From NCBI GenBank assembly GCA_963809815.1, contig CAWELM010000015.1, positions 124,001 through 188,000 of the forward strand: DNA of 64,000 bases, given 5' to 3'. This document shows, in pieces, positions 25,936 to 34,867 of the stretch. The notes under the pieces were generated by a model, which saw only the letters and a list, made by a program, of their open reading frames with translations, did not search any database and was not told the DNA's origin. The DNA comes from CAVVJA01 sp963809815 (GTDB lineage Bacteria > Actinomycetota > Actinomycetes > Mycobacteriales > Jatrophihabitantaceae). Made by a program: the position numbers and the translations under genes. Every line of letters begins with the position of its first letter. Position 1 is the first letter of the stretch.

Positions 25936-26433
25936 ATGCCCGTCCAGCGTCCTGCCGCCGGGCGACGGTCTGCTCGGACAAGCATCACATCGCTCTGCTT
26001 CGCTTCCATCGGGCTGGCCATCTCGAGCTATCTCACCATCGAGCATTACAGCGGTTCGACTGCGCTTGCCTGTCCCGAGAACGCGGCGATCAACTGCGCC
26101 AAGGTGACCACGAGCACCTGGTCTCGACTGGGCGGCATCCCCGTCGCAGTGCTGGGGCTCGTCTACTTCGCCGTGATGACCCTGCTGGTCGTGCCGTCGG
26201 CGTGGCGGCGCCACCTCCTGGACCCGGTGCGCGTCGCCGGCGCCGCGGCCGGCATGGCCATGGTGATCTACCTGCTCTGGGCTGAGCTGTTCCGGGTAGG
26301 CGCGATCTGCCTGTGGTGCACCGCCGTCCACGTCTGCACCTTGGGACTGTTCGTCACGATCCTGTGGCATACGGCAGCCAGTCCAACTGTGACGGGCCAC
26401 TCCCGACTTAAGTCGGAGAGTTCGAGAAGGTGA
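25936..26433 (+). CDS. Vitamin K epoxide reductase family protein
   Basis: A 165-residue integral membrane protein with four to five helices. It has the two cysteine pairs of bacterial VKOR: the loop pair in CPENAAINCAKVTTS and the active CxxC in CLWCTAVH. Bacterial VKOR reoxidises a periplasmic thiol oxidase using quinone, so it functionally replaces DsbB; the neighbouring CPYC protein is the probable partner. The charged C-terminus contains a 14-bp DNA palindrome. Confidence 0.92.
   Translation: MPVQRPAAGRRSARTSITSLCFASIGLAISSYLTIEHYSGSTALACPENAAINCAKVTTSTWSRLGGIPVAVLGLVYFAVMTLLVVPSAWRRHLLDPVRVAGAAAGMAMVIYLLWAELFRVGAICLWCTAVHVCTLGLFVTILWHTAASPTVTGHSRLKSESSRR
26403..26416. promoter_or_regulatory. 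14-bp palindrome upstream of the CoA-transferase operon
   Basis: CCGACTTAAGTCGG is a perfect palindrome within the last codons of the VKOR gene, about 330 bases upstream of the next start. Its centre GACTTAAGTC fits the core of the mycobacterial DosR box (GGGACTWWAGTCCC) but the outer bases differ. Function unproven. The 300 bp after it (26434-26742) contain no gene I can call. Confidence 0.3.
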
Positions 26434-26742
26434 CCTCGCCATCGCCGACTCGTCGGCGAGCCGGAGGTGCTGGCAGCAGTATGGACGTTCCTTGCGTCGG
26501 CTCCCAATACGCGCTTGGCCGGAGCGTCCGGAGCCTTGCTCCTGAGTGCTGAATCGGCGTGGCCGGCGGCGAGGTGTTCGGCGTCTCGCGAGTGCGCCAG
26601 CGGATCAGCTGTGGCTGACGTCGACCCAGCGCTGAGCTACTACAGCCGTGGTCGGCGAGCGGGTCTTGAACGCTTTCCGTTTCGTGGAGAATCCTGGGGG
26701 AGGTGGCGATCTTGTTGCACGCCGGGCGGGAGGAGGTGCCAG

Positions 26743-28575
26743 TTGACCGACTCCGCCGGATGGCAGCTTCGACAGCGGTCGGCTGATGCCGCCGTAGCTT
26801 CCGTACGCCCGGGCGATCGGGTTTTCGTGGGGAGTGCGTGCGCGACGCCGCGGGCACTGGTCGAGGCGCTCGAGCGACGGGCCGCTCGATGCCCCGGCGT
26901 GACGCTCGTGCACTTCCTCACCGACCGAGTCGGGATCGGCGATCCGCTGCGGACGTCCTTCCGACACCGGGTCTTCTATGTCGGGCGCGACGTCCGTGAC
27001 CTCCTGCCCTCGGGTCAGGTGGACTACGTGCCGGTGTCGCTAGCGGATGTTCCGGCGATGTTCCGGCGCGGGCTGCTGCCGCTCGATGTAGCGCTTGTGC
27101 AGGTCGCCCCACCTGACCAGGACGGCATGTGCAGCCTCGGGGTATCGGTGGACATCACGCTTGCGGCGGTGCAGGCCGCGCGGACCGTGATCGCGGAGGT
27201 GAATCCCCACCAGCCACGGGTCCACGGCGGTGGGCGGATCCCGGTTGAGCGGATCGCTGCGTTCGTGCCCGTCGACACCCCGATCGTGGAGTACCTGCAC
27301 GACCCTGTCCCGGGCGCCGCCGAACAGATCGCGCGCTATGTCGCGCGGCTTATCGATGACGGGTCGGCGCTGCAAGTCGGCCTGGGGCGCGTACCGAACC
27401 AGATGCTGCAGTTCCTGGGCAACCGGCGCGGCCTCGCGATCCACTCCGACGTGATCACTGAGCCAGTCGTCGATCTGGTCGAGGCCGGGGTCGTGACCGG
27501 CACAGTGACCGCGAGCTGGGCCATGGGCACGCGGCGGCTTTATGACCTGCTCGACGACGACCCGAACTTCCGGCTCGAGCCGATCGACCAGGTATGCGAT
27601 CCCGCGGTCATCGCCGGCCATGACCGCATGGTCTCGGTGACCCAGGCGTTCGCCATCGACCTGAGCGGCCAGGTGTGTACCGAGTACCTGGACGGGTCGC
27701 TCTACGGCGGTGTGTCGACCGGCCCTGACTTCCATCGGGGCGCGCTGGCGTCCAGGTACGGCACACCGGTGATCTGCCTAACCGCCCGCACGCCGGCGGG
27801 TGACCCGGCGATCCGGCTCGCACTCGGTCCCGACGAGCCGGTTTCGATCGAGCGCGCTGACGTGCGCTGGGTCGTCACCGAGTACGGCACCGCGTACCTG
27901 TTCGGGCTGTCGCTGGCCGAACGGGCCGTGGCCGTGATGGAGATCGCGCACCCGGACGACCGCGAGCCGCTGCTGCGCGCGGCGAAGGAGCACGGTGTCG
28001 TGACCCGCCAGCAGGCGCTGCGTAGTCGCAGCGCCTATCCCTTGGACGAGGAACGCGAACTGGTCCTTCGCGACCGGCGGCGGGTGCTTGTCCGTCCGAC
28101 GCGCACCAGCGACCGCGGCGCGATGCAGGACCTGTTCCACCGGCTGACCGAAGAGGACGTGTACACCCGCTTCTTCCAGAAACTCAGCTCACTGACTGAC
28201 ACCGCCGCGGAATACTTGTGCAGCGTGGACTACTCGAACGACATGGCCTTTGCCGCCGTCGTCGGACCGGCGGAGCACGAGCAGGTCGTCGCCGCGAGCA
28301 GCTACTACCGCAACCCCGCCACCGCGCTCGGCGAGGTGGCCTACATGGTTGACCCGGCCTGGCGCGGCCTCGGCCTCGCGACACTGATGCACGCGCGAAC
28401 CCAGGAATACGCCGTCGCTCACGGCCTGCGCGGCTTCACGGCGGACGTGTTGCCGACCAACGGCACGATGCTCCACGTGCTCGAGCGAGGCGACCATGAG
28501 ACGCGGGTGGAACACAGCGGCGGATTGCTGGATGTGCAAATGATCTTTCGTACGCCGGCTGAGGTCGACCCGTGA
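26743..28575 (+). CDS. Acetyl-CoA hydrolase/transferase-GNAT fusion protein
   Basis: 610 residues from TTG 26743, chosen because GGAGGAGG lies 6 bases upstream. The N-terminal two thirds is an acetyl-CoA hydrolase/transferase (VFVGSACATPRALVEALE, then IAEVNPHQPRVHGGG and LQVGLGRVPNQML). The C-terminal third, from about residue 440, is a GNAT acetyltransferase (VEYMVDP-type block GEVAYMVDPAWRGLGLATLMH). Where the family usually has catalytic Glu in IHTEMFSDG, this protein reads IHSDVITEP, so the Glu position holds Asp. The stop overlaps the start of the cyclic-nucleotide/patatin gene, indicating a coupled pair. The fusion family is known; its substrate is not. Confidence 0.85.
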   Translation: MTDSAGWQLRQRSADAAVASVRPGDRVFVGSACATPRALVEALERRAARCPGVTLVHFLTDRVGIGDPLRTSFRHRVFYVGRDVRDLLPSGQVDYVPVSLADVPAMFRRGLLPLDVALVQVAPPDQDGMCSLGVSVDITLAAVQAARTVIAEVNPHQPRVHGGGRIPVERIAAFVPVDTPIVEYLHDPVPGAAEQIARYVARLIDDGSALQVGLGRVPNQMLQFLGNRRGLAIHSDVITEPVVDLVEAGVVTGTVTASWAMGTRRLYDLLDDDPNFRLEPIDQVCDPAVIAGHDRMVSVTQAFAIDLSGQVCTEYLDGSLYGGVSTGPDFHRGALASRYGTPVICLTARTPAGDPAIRLALGPDEPVSIERADVRWVVTEYGTAYLFGLSLAERAVAVMEIAHPDDREPLLRAAKEHGVVTRQQALRSRSAYPLDEERELVLRDRRRVLVRPTRTSDRGAMQDLFHRLTEEDVYTRFFQKLSSLTDTAAEYLCSVDYSNDMAFAAVVGPAEHEQVVAASSYYRNPATALGEVAYMVDPAWRGLGLATLMHARTQEYAVAHGLRGFTADVLPTNGTMLHVLERGDHETRVEHSGGLLDVQMIFRTPAEVDP

Positions 28576-30158
28576 CCAGCTCGTGGGACAGCTCGCCGCT
28601 GTTCCATCTGGTTCCGGCCGCGGCGTTGGACGAGCTTCTCCGGCATGGCGTGCACCGGCACTTCGAGCCGGGCGAGGCAGTATGTCGGGCCGGCGATCCC
28701 GGCACGAGCCTGTACCTGGTCGAGGCAGGGCTGCTGCACGTGGTCCGGCCGGTCGACGACGCCCTCCTGGCTCGCGTTCGGCCGGGGAACTTCCTGGGTG
28801 AGGCCGCGCCGCTGACCGGCGAACCACGGTCGGCCACGGTGCTCGCCCGGGTGCCGAGCGATGTCATCGAGTTGCCTCGCGAGGCCTTCTTGGACGTGGC
28901 CGGGCGGCACCCCATGCTGCTCGCGAACCTCGCCGCCCTGGTGAGTCAGCGGTTGGTCGCGCGGACATCGCGCCACGGCCTGGGCGATCGCCACGAGACG
29001 GCCGCGGTAATCCTCGACGCGGAACCCTTCCGGGCGTCCGAGGTCGTAGCGGCTACGCAGGCGGCCACGCCGGGGGCGGTCGGGGCTGTCGACCTGACTG
29101 GTTCCCCGCAGTTGGCCCAGCAGGCGCTCGCGCGGCTGGAAGACGCCGCGGCGCAACCTGGAATCACGCTGTTGCTGGTCCGACCGGACACGGCGGACCT
29201 CCGTGTCCTGCTCGACTATGCCGACCGGGTGGTGGCGTTGACTGATCCGTCCGGGGCGGCACGGCTTTCACACATCCTGCCGACCGGCCGCATCCAGCAC
29301 GTCCCACCCGACCAGGCGCGGCTGGGCTGGCTCGGCCGCTACCTGGCGCATACTCGGCTGGGGCTCGCCCTCGGCGCCGGCGGGGTCAAGGGATTCGCCC
29401 ACATCGGTGTGCTGCGGGTGCTCGAGCAAGCCGGCTACCGAGTGGATCACATCGCGGGCAGCAGCATGGGTGCCTGGGTAGGGGCCTGGCTTGCGACCGG
29501 GCGAACGGCAGACCAGGTCGAGCAGACCCTCCGGCGGTCGTTCGACGAAGACGCGGTGCGGGCGCTCTACCGCGAGGGCGTGGTAGCAGGTGAACGCCGG
29601 GGCGCAGCCCTGCTCGACCGGTTGGCCCGGGAGACCACCGGAGAACCGACCTTCGACGACCTGGCCATCCCCCTTGTCGTGCTGACCGCCGACCTGGCCG
29701 GAAAACGGGCGGTGCCGATCAGCAGCGGTCCGGTGGCAGAGGCGCTGATCGCCGGGATGACCGTACCGGGTTTGTACCCCCCGTTTCGTCGCGGTGAGGA
29801 GCGTTTGGTCGACGCCGTCGTCCTCGCTCCAGTGCCGTTCCAAGGTCTCGATCCCCAGATCGTCGATGTCACCGTGGCAGTCAACTTGCTCGGGCGCGAT
29901 GTGCTGCCGGAATGGCCCGGAGCGCCGGGGATCGCGGCGCGCAGCCGCTCGGACCGGGATGCCGTCGTCGAATCGCTGGAGCTCGCATCGCTCGGCGAGG
30001 CCGAGCAACAGACCGCGTTGGCTGACGTGCCGGTCACACCGGTGTTCGGGCCGGGGACGTGGCGCGACATCCATCTGGCCGACCAGTACCTGCGCGCCGG
30101 CGAGGCCGCAATGGCTGCAGCATTGCCCTCGCTCCGTGCCCTCGCCTCCCCGTCCTGA
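28572..30158 (+). CDS. Cyclic-nucleotide-binding domain-patatin phospholipase
   Basis: 528 residues. Residues ~10-130 form a cNMP-binding domain (FEPGEAVCRAGDPGTSLYLVE then GNFLGEAAPLTGEPRSATV). After a middle Rossmann-like segment, a patatin domain starts near residue 260: oxyanion hole GAGGVKGFAHIG, nucleophile GSSMG and the catalytic Asp in RLVDAVVLAPVPF (usually DGG). The layout resembles neuropathy-target-esterase-type lysophospholipases. Start GTG overlaps the preceding stop. cAMP or cGMP gating of the lipase is plausible from architecture; it is not shown. Confidence 0.88.
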   Translation: MTSSWDSSPLFHLVPAAALDELLRHGVHRHFEPGEAVCRAGDPGTSLYLVEAGLLHVVRPVDDALLARVRPGNFLGEAAPLTGEPRSATVLARVPSDVIELPREAFLDVAGRHPMLLANLAALVSQRLVARTSRHGLGDRHETAAVILDAEPFRASEVVAATQAATPGAVGAVDLTGSPQLAQQALARLEDAAAQPGITLLLVRPDTADLRVLLDYADRVVALTDPSGAARLSHILPTGRIQHVPPDQARLGWLGRYLAHTRLGLALGAGGVKGFAHIGVLRVLEQAGYRVDHIAGSSMGAWVGAWLATGRTADQVEQTLRRSFDEDAVRALYREGVVAGERRGAALLDRLARETTGEPTFDDLAIPLVVLTADLAGKRAVPISSGPVAEALIAGMTVPGLYPPFRRGEERLVDAVVLAPVPFQGLDPQIVDVTVAVNLLGRDVLPEWPGAPGIAARSRSDRDAVVESLELASLGEAEQQTALADVPVTPVFGPGTWRDIHLADQYLRAGEAAMAAALPSLRALASPS

Positions 30159-30199
30159 GCGTTGGATACCTGACCACGTCGCGGAGTCGATTCGCCAGA

Positions 30200-30447
30200 C
30201 GCATAGCCGTCCAGAATGCAGTCGACGTCCGGTAGCGGGTCGTGGGTGGGAGTGTGCAGCACGAGGGGGTGAATCCGCCGATCGCCCGCAGCCCGTGCTG
30301 GGAGAGGGTGTTGGCCATCGCCGTCGGCTCGCTGGGCAGGAAGCCGTCGGGTCCGAGCTCAGTGGCTAACAGGCCAACCGCCCGCATCTCCCTCAGTACT
30401 CGAGCCGGTTTCAGTTCGTAACCCCACCCCGGTACCTCGCCGACCCC
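30200..30447 (-). pseudogene. IolE-like TIM-barrel isomerase fragment
   Basis: Minus-strand reading gives EVPGWGYELKPARVLREM, then LLATELGPDGFLPSEPTAM and GLRAIGGFTP; a one-base frame change at a CCCCC run continues as LVLHTPTHDPLPDVD. This is the start of inosose dehydratase/sugar phosphate isomerase proteins. The initiation codon and the C-terminal two thirds are missing. It lies just downstream of a Gfo/Idh dehydrogenase, its common partner. Confidence 0.65.
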
Positions 30448-30495
30448 CTATTGGTGCGCCCGCAATCTTCGGCTAGGAGCGGGACGTTGCGGCGG

Positions 30496-31500
30496 TCACG
30501 TGACTCGTACCTCTTCGATGCGCACCGGACGGTGCTCGATCAGAGATTTCGCGCAGGCTTCGGCGATCCAGTCGGCTTCCAACCCGTCGGCGACCGTGCA
30601 GGGCGACGGTCGTTTTCCGGCTGCCACGTCGATGAACGTCTCGAACTCGGCCTGGAAGGCGGGCTGGAACCGATCCATGAAGAAGCGGTGCGGTTCGCCG
30701 GACGGGAAGGCGACCCCAGGTTCGAGGGACCGCACTGGCCACTTCTCATCGACGCCGGCCGCGACGCTGTCCTTCGACCCGTGTACCTCTAACCGCACGT
30801 CGTAGCCGCGCCCGTTGTAGCGGGTGTTGGACACGACGCCGAGCGCGCCGTCCGCGAAGGTGACGATTGCAGCGGAGGTATCGACGTCGCCGTATTGCCG
30901 GAAGAAGTCGGCGCCGCGGTTGCTGCCGGTGGCATACACCTCGACCGCTTCCTGTCCGGTTACCCAGCGGATGGTGTCGAAATCGTGCACACCGCAATCG
31001 CGGAACATCCCACCGGAGACAGCCACGTACTCCGGAGTAGGCGGCTCCGGGTCGAGTGTGGTCGACCGGATGGTGTTGATCCACCCGAGCGCGCCGCTCT
31101 CGACCGCTTTGCGGGCCGCCGCGATAGCGGCGTCGTACCGGCGTTGGAAGCCAATCTGTACCGGGACATCGGACCCGCTGAGACGGCGAAGCAATTCCGC
31201 CGTTTCAGCGCCACTGGGCGCGACCGGCTTCTCGCAGAGGGTGGGTAGGCCGGCTTCCACGCAGGCGAGGATGAGCTCGGTGTGTGCGTCCGTACTCGCC
31301 GCTATGACGACACCGTCGACACCGGCGGAGAAGAGGTCCTGCAGTGAGTCGACGCCCTCGAGTCCGGGGCGATCGACCAGGTTCTGCACTTTTGAGCGGT
31401 CAATGTCCGTGACCACCAGGGAGTCGATGGTCGGAACTCCGGCCAGCGTGTTCGCGTGGAAGGCGCCGATCCTGCCCAGCCCGATGAGTCCAAGCCGCAT
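30496..31500 (-). CDS. Gfo/Idh/MocA-family dehydrogenase (inositol 2-dehydrogenase-like)
   Basis: 334 residues from ATG 31500. N-terminal Rossmann fold with RLGLIGLGRIGAFHANTL, the EKPVAPSG motif (catalytic Lys region) and the C-terminal substrate domain with RDCGVHDFDTIRW, whose Asp and His are typical catalytic residues of myo-inositol 2-dehydrogenases. It probably oxidises inositol or a sugar using NAD(P). AGGGG precedes the start by about 9 bases. It is intact while both flanking sugar genes are broken, so it may be the survivor of a catabolic operon. Confidence 0.88.
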   Translation of the reverse strand: MRLGLIGLGRIGAFHANTLAGVPTIDSLVVTDIDRSKVQNLVDRPGLEGVDSLQDLFSAGVDGVVIAASTDAHTELILACVEAGLPTLCEKPVAPSGAETAELLRRLSGSDVPVQIGFQRRYDAAIAAARKAVESGALGWINTIRSTTLDPEPPTPEYVAVSGGMFRDCGVHDFDTIRWVTGQEAVEVYATGSNRGADFFRQYGDVDTSAAIVTFADGALGVVSNTRYNGRGYDVRLEVHGSKDSVAAGVDEKWPVRSLEPGVAFPSGEPHRFFMDRFQPAFQAEFETFIDVAAGKRPSPCTVADGLEADWIAEACAKSLIEHRPVRIEEVRVT

Positions 31501-31565
31501 GTGCGAAGCCCCTTCCGCAGTTAGTTGTCGGGTAGTCAGTCCTGTCGTAATGGTTGCGCTTGAGT

Positions 31566-31720
31566 CCACTTCGGATTTGCGACCCCTGCGGGTGGTCGGC
31601 CGGCGAGCACGTCGACGATCCCGCCGGCCGGGTCGGCGAAGGTGGCGGCTGTTGCCTGCCGGCTGAGTCCATCAGATGCGGGGTGAGGACGACGTTCGGG
31701 CGACCGGGCCGTCAGTCGGC
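31566..31720 (-). pseudogene. D-2-hydroxyacid dehydrogenase C-terminal fragment
   Basis: Minus-strand frames give NVVLTPHL followed, after a frame change, by LSRQATAATFADPAGGIVDV and LAGRPPAGVANP, the C-terminal catalytic region (PH motif and final LAGxPPxxVANP) of the hydroxyacid dehydrogenase family. The rest of the gene is absent. Confidence 0.6.
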
Positions 31721-31755
31721 AGCAGCAAGCACGAACTCGGCGTCGGCCGGGCACG

Positions 31756-32577
31756 TCACTCGGTTGTGACGACGTCGGCAGCTGGCGGCGCGGTGATGGT
31801 CACCGGCTCGTTGTAGTTCGTCAGCGTGACGGTGTTGGTGGCGCGCTGTCCGTCAGCGGCGATGACGTCGACGACCTTCAGCGGGCGGCCGTGGTCATCG
31901 AGCCACAGGTCCAGTGCGATCGTGCTGATCCCGGCCTTAGCCATGGCCTGCCTGATCTGCGTGGTGATCAGCGGACTGTGTAACTTTCGCAGGTCGACGG
32001 TCACCGTGTAGCGGGTGGTCGGCTGCCCGGCGACCTGTTCGGTGCCGACCTTCTTGGCCGACCGCGCCGCGAGGACAAAGACGCCGTAGGCGTCGGCCGC
32101 GCCGCTCTGCTGGGCGGAGGCGATCGAGCCGGCCAAGGACTTGAGCATGGGGTTCTTACTGGTCGGCGAGGCCAGGATCCACGTCGTCCCGGTGGCGTCG
32201 GGGCCGCTGACCACGTTCACGTACGCCCGCCCGTCAACGACAAGCATTCGAATCACGTCGCCGGCCAGGGTTTCCTTCAGGTCCATCGCGATCACTTTGC
32301 CGGCAGAAAGCCGCTCGTTGCCCTGCATCGCGACCAATACCTCGTCCCCGGCCTTGGTTTCCCACGTCAGGTGCGCCGATGACACCCCGGCCATGCCGGC
32401 TTGCATCATCGACGCGATCTCCGCCGGCGTCACCGCGGCGGCGCTCGTCGAGCTCGGCGCGCGTGACGCAGGACTCGTTGCGGCGCCCGTGCCGCTGGTC
32501 GGGTGCCCGCTCGAGCTGCACGATGACATGAGCGCTGCTGCACCGAGCACAGCGGTGCCGGCGATCCATTTCTTCAT
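31756..32577 (-). CDS. LppX/LprG-like lipoprotein
   Basis: 273 residues from ATG 32577 (GGGGGGACGGGG upstream). Lipoprotein signal KKWIAGTAVLGAAALMSSC with lipobox at about residue 19, a Ser/Thr/Ala linker, then an alpha/beta domain like those of the LppX/LprG group that carry lipids across the cell envelope (KAGDEVLVAMQGNERLSAGKV, then TRYTVTVDLRKL). The frame extends upstream to 32727, but the signal sequence fixes the start. No operon partner; the deiminase gene upstream is on the same strand 220 bp away. Confidence 0.8.
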   Translation of the reverse strand: MKKWIAGTAVLGAAALMSSCSSSGHPTSGTGAATSPASRAPSSTSAAAVTPAEIASMMQAGMAGVSSAHLTWETKAGDEVLVAMQGNERLSAGKVIAMDLKETLAGDVIRMLVVDGRAYVNVVSGPDATGTTWILASPTSKNPMLKSLAGSIASAQQSGAADAYGVFVLAARSAKKVGTEQVAGQPTTRYTVTVDLRKLHSPLITTQIRQAMAKAGISTIALDLWLDDHGRPLKVVDVIAADGQRATNTVTLTNYNEPVTITAPPAADVVTTE

Positions 32578-32799
32578 CCCCGTCCCCCCCAAGTCTCGCC
32601 ACCGTTCGCGGATGCCATCGACGGATCGCCGGCATGCGCGACAAATGATGGTCGGATCACGTTCGTCGGTCCATAGCCGCATACACACTTCGACGTGCCG
32701 TGCTGGTAAGGGATACCTAGCCAACAAGCCACCACCTCGGACCGAGAGCTCGCGAAAGTGTGGCAGCGGCGCGGTTTGGGACGGTCAGCGGCGGCGGTG

Positions 32800-34056
32800 T
32801 CAGAAGTGGATGGGGTCGCGGATCAGTGGGCAGGTCATGCAGTGTCCGCCACCGCGGCCGCGGCCAAGCTCCGCGCCGACGATGGTAATGACTTCGATGC
32901 CCGCGTTGCGCAGCAGCGAGTTGGTGTAGGTGTTGCGGTCGTACGCGAAGACCACGCCGGGTGCGACGGCGAGAACGTTGTTGCCGCTGTCCCACTGTTG
33001 GCGTTCCGTGGCGTAGGGGTCGCCTCCGGTTTCCACGACGCGTACTAGGTCGAGGTTGAGTGCTTTGGCAACCACGTCGAGGAAGCTGTTCTTTTCCTCG
33101 ATGACGTCAATCGGGTTCTTGTCCCCCGGGCGGAGAGTGAAAGTCTGTATTGCGTCGACGATTTCCCGGTACGCCGTGACGCAGTCGCGATCGACGAAGG
33201 TCATGACGGTGTCCAGGTGCATGGCTGAGCGCAGCTTGGGCAGGCCGGCGACGATCACCCGGTCGGCGGAGCCGTTCGCGAAGAGGCTGGCGGCCAATTG
33301 GGTGATTGCTTGTCGCGACGATCGCTCGCCCATACCGACGATGACCGCCCCGTTGCCGATCGGCATGACGTCTCCGCCTTCGAGCGTGGCCAGGCCCCAG
33401 TTCTGTTCGGGATCGCCCCACCACGTCGTCGCGCCGATGAAGTGCGGATGGAACGTATAGATGGCCTTCATGAGGAGGGTCTCGCCTTGCCGGGCCGGCC
33501 AGTACAGCGGGTTGAGCGTAACGCCGTTGTAGATCCAACACGTCGTGTCCCGCGTGTACAGCGTGTTGGGCAGCGGCGGCATGAGGTATTCGCCCATGCC
33601 CCTCGACTCGCGGGCCAACGCGAGGTCGCTGCTTCGAAATTCCTCCGGCAGGTCGAATGTCGACAGTCCGCCGATCATATATTCCGCCAGCGCACGGAGA
33701 GGCAGAGACTCGAGGAAAGCGCGGGTGCCATCGACCAGGCCCAGACCCACTTCGTTCGGCACGATCTTCCGGTCGAGCAACCATCCTTTCGCCTCGGGGA
33801 TCGCGAGTGTGGCCGCCAGCAGGTCGTGCAGCTCCACGACCTCGATACCGCGATCGCGCATCTTGGTCATGAAATCGAGATGGTCACGACGTGCGTTCTG
33901 CACCCACATCACTTCGTCGAAGAGCAGGCTTTCGCGGTTGGAGGGAGTGAGCCGCTCATGGGCGAGCCCCGGTGCGCAGACCAGTACCTTGCGCAGTTGG
34001 CCGACCTCCGAATGCACGCCATATTGGGCCGACGGACGCGTGACAGGCCCGGTCAT
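32800..34056 (-). CDS. arcA: Arginine deiminase
   Basis: Hydrolyses arginine to citrulline and ammonia. 418 residues from ATG 34056, preceded by GGAAGGGGG. Visible: the N-terminal GVHSEVGQLRKVLVCAPG, substrate-binding NTLYTRDTTCWI, the catalytic pair region LEGGDVMPIGNG and HLDTVMTFVDRD, and the nucleophilic cysteine in GRGRGGGHCMTCP near the C-terminus. Neither ornithine carbamoyltransferase nor carbamate kinase is nearby, so it is not in a complete arc operon. A decayed fragment of a related gene is at 18.2 kb. Confidence 0.95.
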   Translation of the reverse strand: MTGPVTRPSAQYGVHSEVGQLRKVLVCAPGLAHERLTPSNRESLLFDEVMWVQNARRDHLDFMTKMRDRGIEVVELHDLLAATLAIPEAKGWLLDRKIVPNEVGLGLVDGTRAFLESLPLRALAEYMIGGLSTFDLPEEFRSSDLALARESRGMGEYLMPPLPNTLYTRDTTCWIYNGVTLNPLYWPARQGETLLMKAIYTFHPHFIGATTWWGDPEQNWGLATLEGGDVMPIGNGAVIVGMGERSSRQAITQLAASLFANGSADRVIVAGLPKLRSAMHLDTVMTFVDRDCVTAYREIVDAIQTFTLRPGDKNPIDVIEEKNSFLDVVAKALNLDLVRVVETGGDPYATERQQWDSGNNVLAVAPGVVFAYDRNTYTNSLLRNAGIEVITIVGAELGRGRGGGHCMTCPLIRDPIHF

Positions 34057-34205
34057 CGCACTACCCCCTTCCAGGGCATCGACGGTCCAAGCCATCAGGA
34101 CATTCACGTGCCGCACGGCGACTTCTGGAGCTAGGCCTCCGACGCCTAACAGGTCGATCTTTGTCCATTGTGCGATTCGCCGCAGTCCGGCAATGACGAC
34201 TTCCG

Positions 34206-34685
34206 TCAGCCGGGAAGGTCTTCAGGTCGCTTGGCGGCGAGTTGTCCGGTAAGTAACCCGGTGGACTGGCCCACCTCGATCAAGTAACCGTCTGGGTCCC
34301 GCATGTAACAGCGGATCTCTGCGCCGCGGTCGATCGGCGGGGTGAGAAAGGTCGCGCCTCGGGCACTCCACTCCCGGTAACAGGCGTCGATGTCGGCGAC
34401 CCGGAGATTCAGGAAAATGGACGTGGTGTTACCCGGCTCGTAGTTCGCCACAGTGATGTCGGGCTTGTCCGGGGTGGGCGGGCCGCCTGGATTCATGATG
34501 ATCCACGAGTTGGCCAGCTTCACCATGCAGGGATTCTCCTCGAGGACTAGCTGTCCGCCCAGCACTTCCGTATAGAACGCGCGCGAGCGGGCGACCTTCC
34601 GGACCGTGATGAACAGCGTCGCAAGGAAGCCTTCGCTCGGGATCGGGAGGTTGGCGTAGTCGATGAATACCTTGTTCTCCGGCAT
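34206..34685 (-). CDS. VOC-family protein
   Basis: 159 residues, one vicinal-oxygen-chelate module pair: FLATLFITVRKVARSRAFYTEVLGG and TTSIFLNLRVADIDACYREWSARG, ending with CYMRDPDGYLIEVGQ, where Glu is a usual metal ligand. Could be a glyoxalase, dioxygenase or resistance protein; substrate unknown. GAAAGGA precedes ATG 34685 by about 7 bases. It lies between the deiminase and the tRNA fragment that may mark the island end. Confidence 0.82.
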   Translation of the reverse strand: MPENKVFIDYANLPIPSEGFLATLFITVRKVARSRAFYTEVLGGQLVLEENPCMVKLANSWIIMNPGGPPTPDKPDITVANYEPGNTTSIFLNLRVADIDACYREWSARGATFLTPPIDRGAEIRCYMRDPDGYLIEVGQSTGLLTGQLAAKRPEDLPG

Positions 34686-34806
34686 CTGCGTCCTTTCGCT
34701 CTAGAGCCAGCAGGAGCGACGAAAAGTCAGAGGGGCTCGTCCGGGAACCCCGGCTAATCAACGAAACGAGACTAGCCGCGGATTGCTCAGGTGACGGGGA
34801 ATCGGT

Positions 34807-34853
34807 CTTGTATCGAGCGGTTCCCCGTTCGTGTCGGTGCGTCCGCGCCGCCA
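34807..34853 (+). other. Degenerate tRNA-Thr 3' half, possible attachment site
   Basis: CTTGT followed by the exact 14-mer ATCGAGCGGTTCCC, then GTTCG, GTC and GCGTC, aligns with positions 12450-12494 of tRNA-Thr with a few substitutions and one missing A; it even ends in CCA. It has the same orientation as the tRNA, as expected of a direct attachment-site repeat. Confidence 0.6.
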
Positions 34854-34867
34854 GCTGTCGACTTGGT

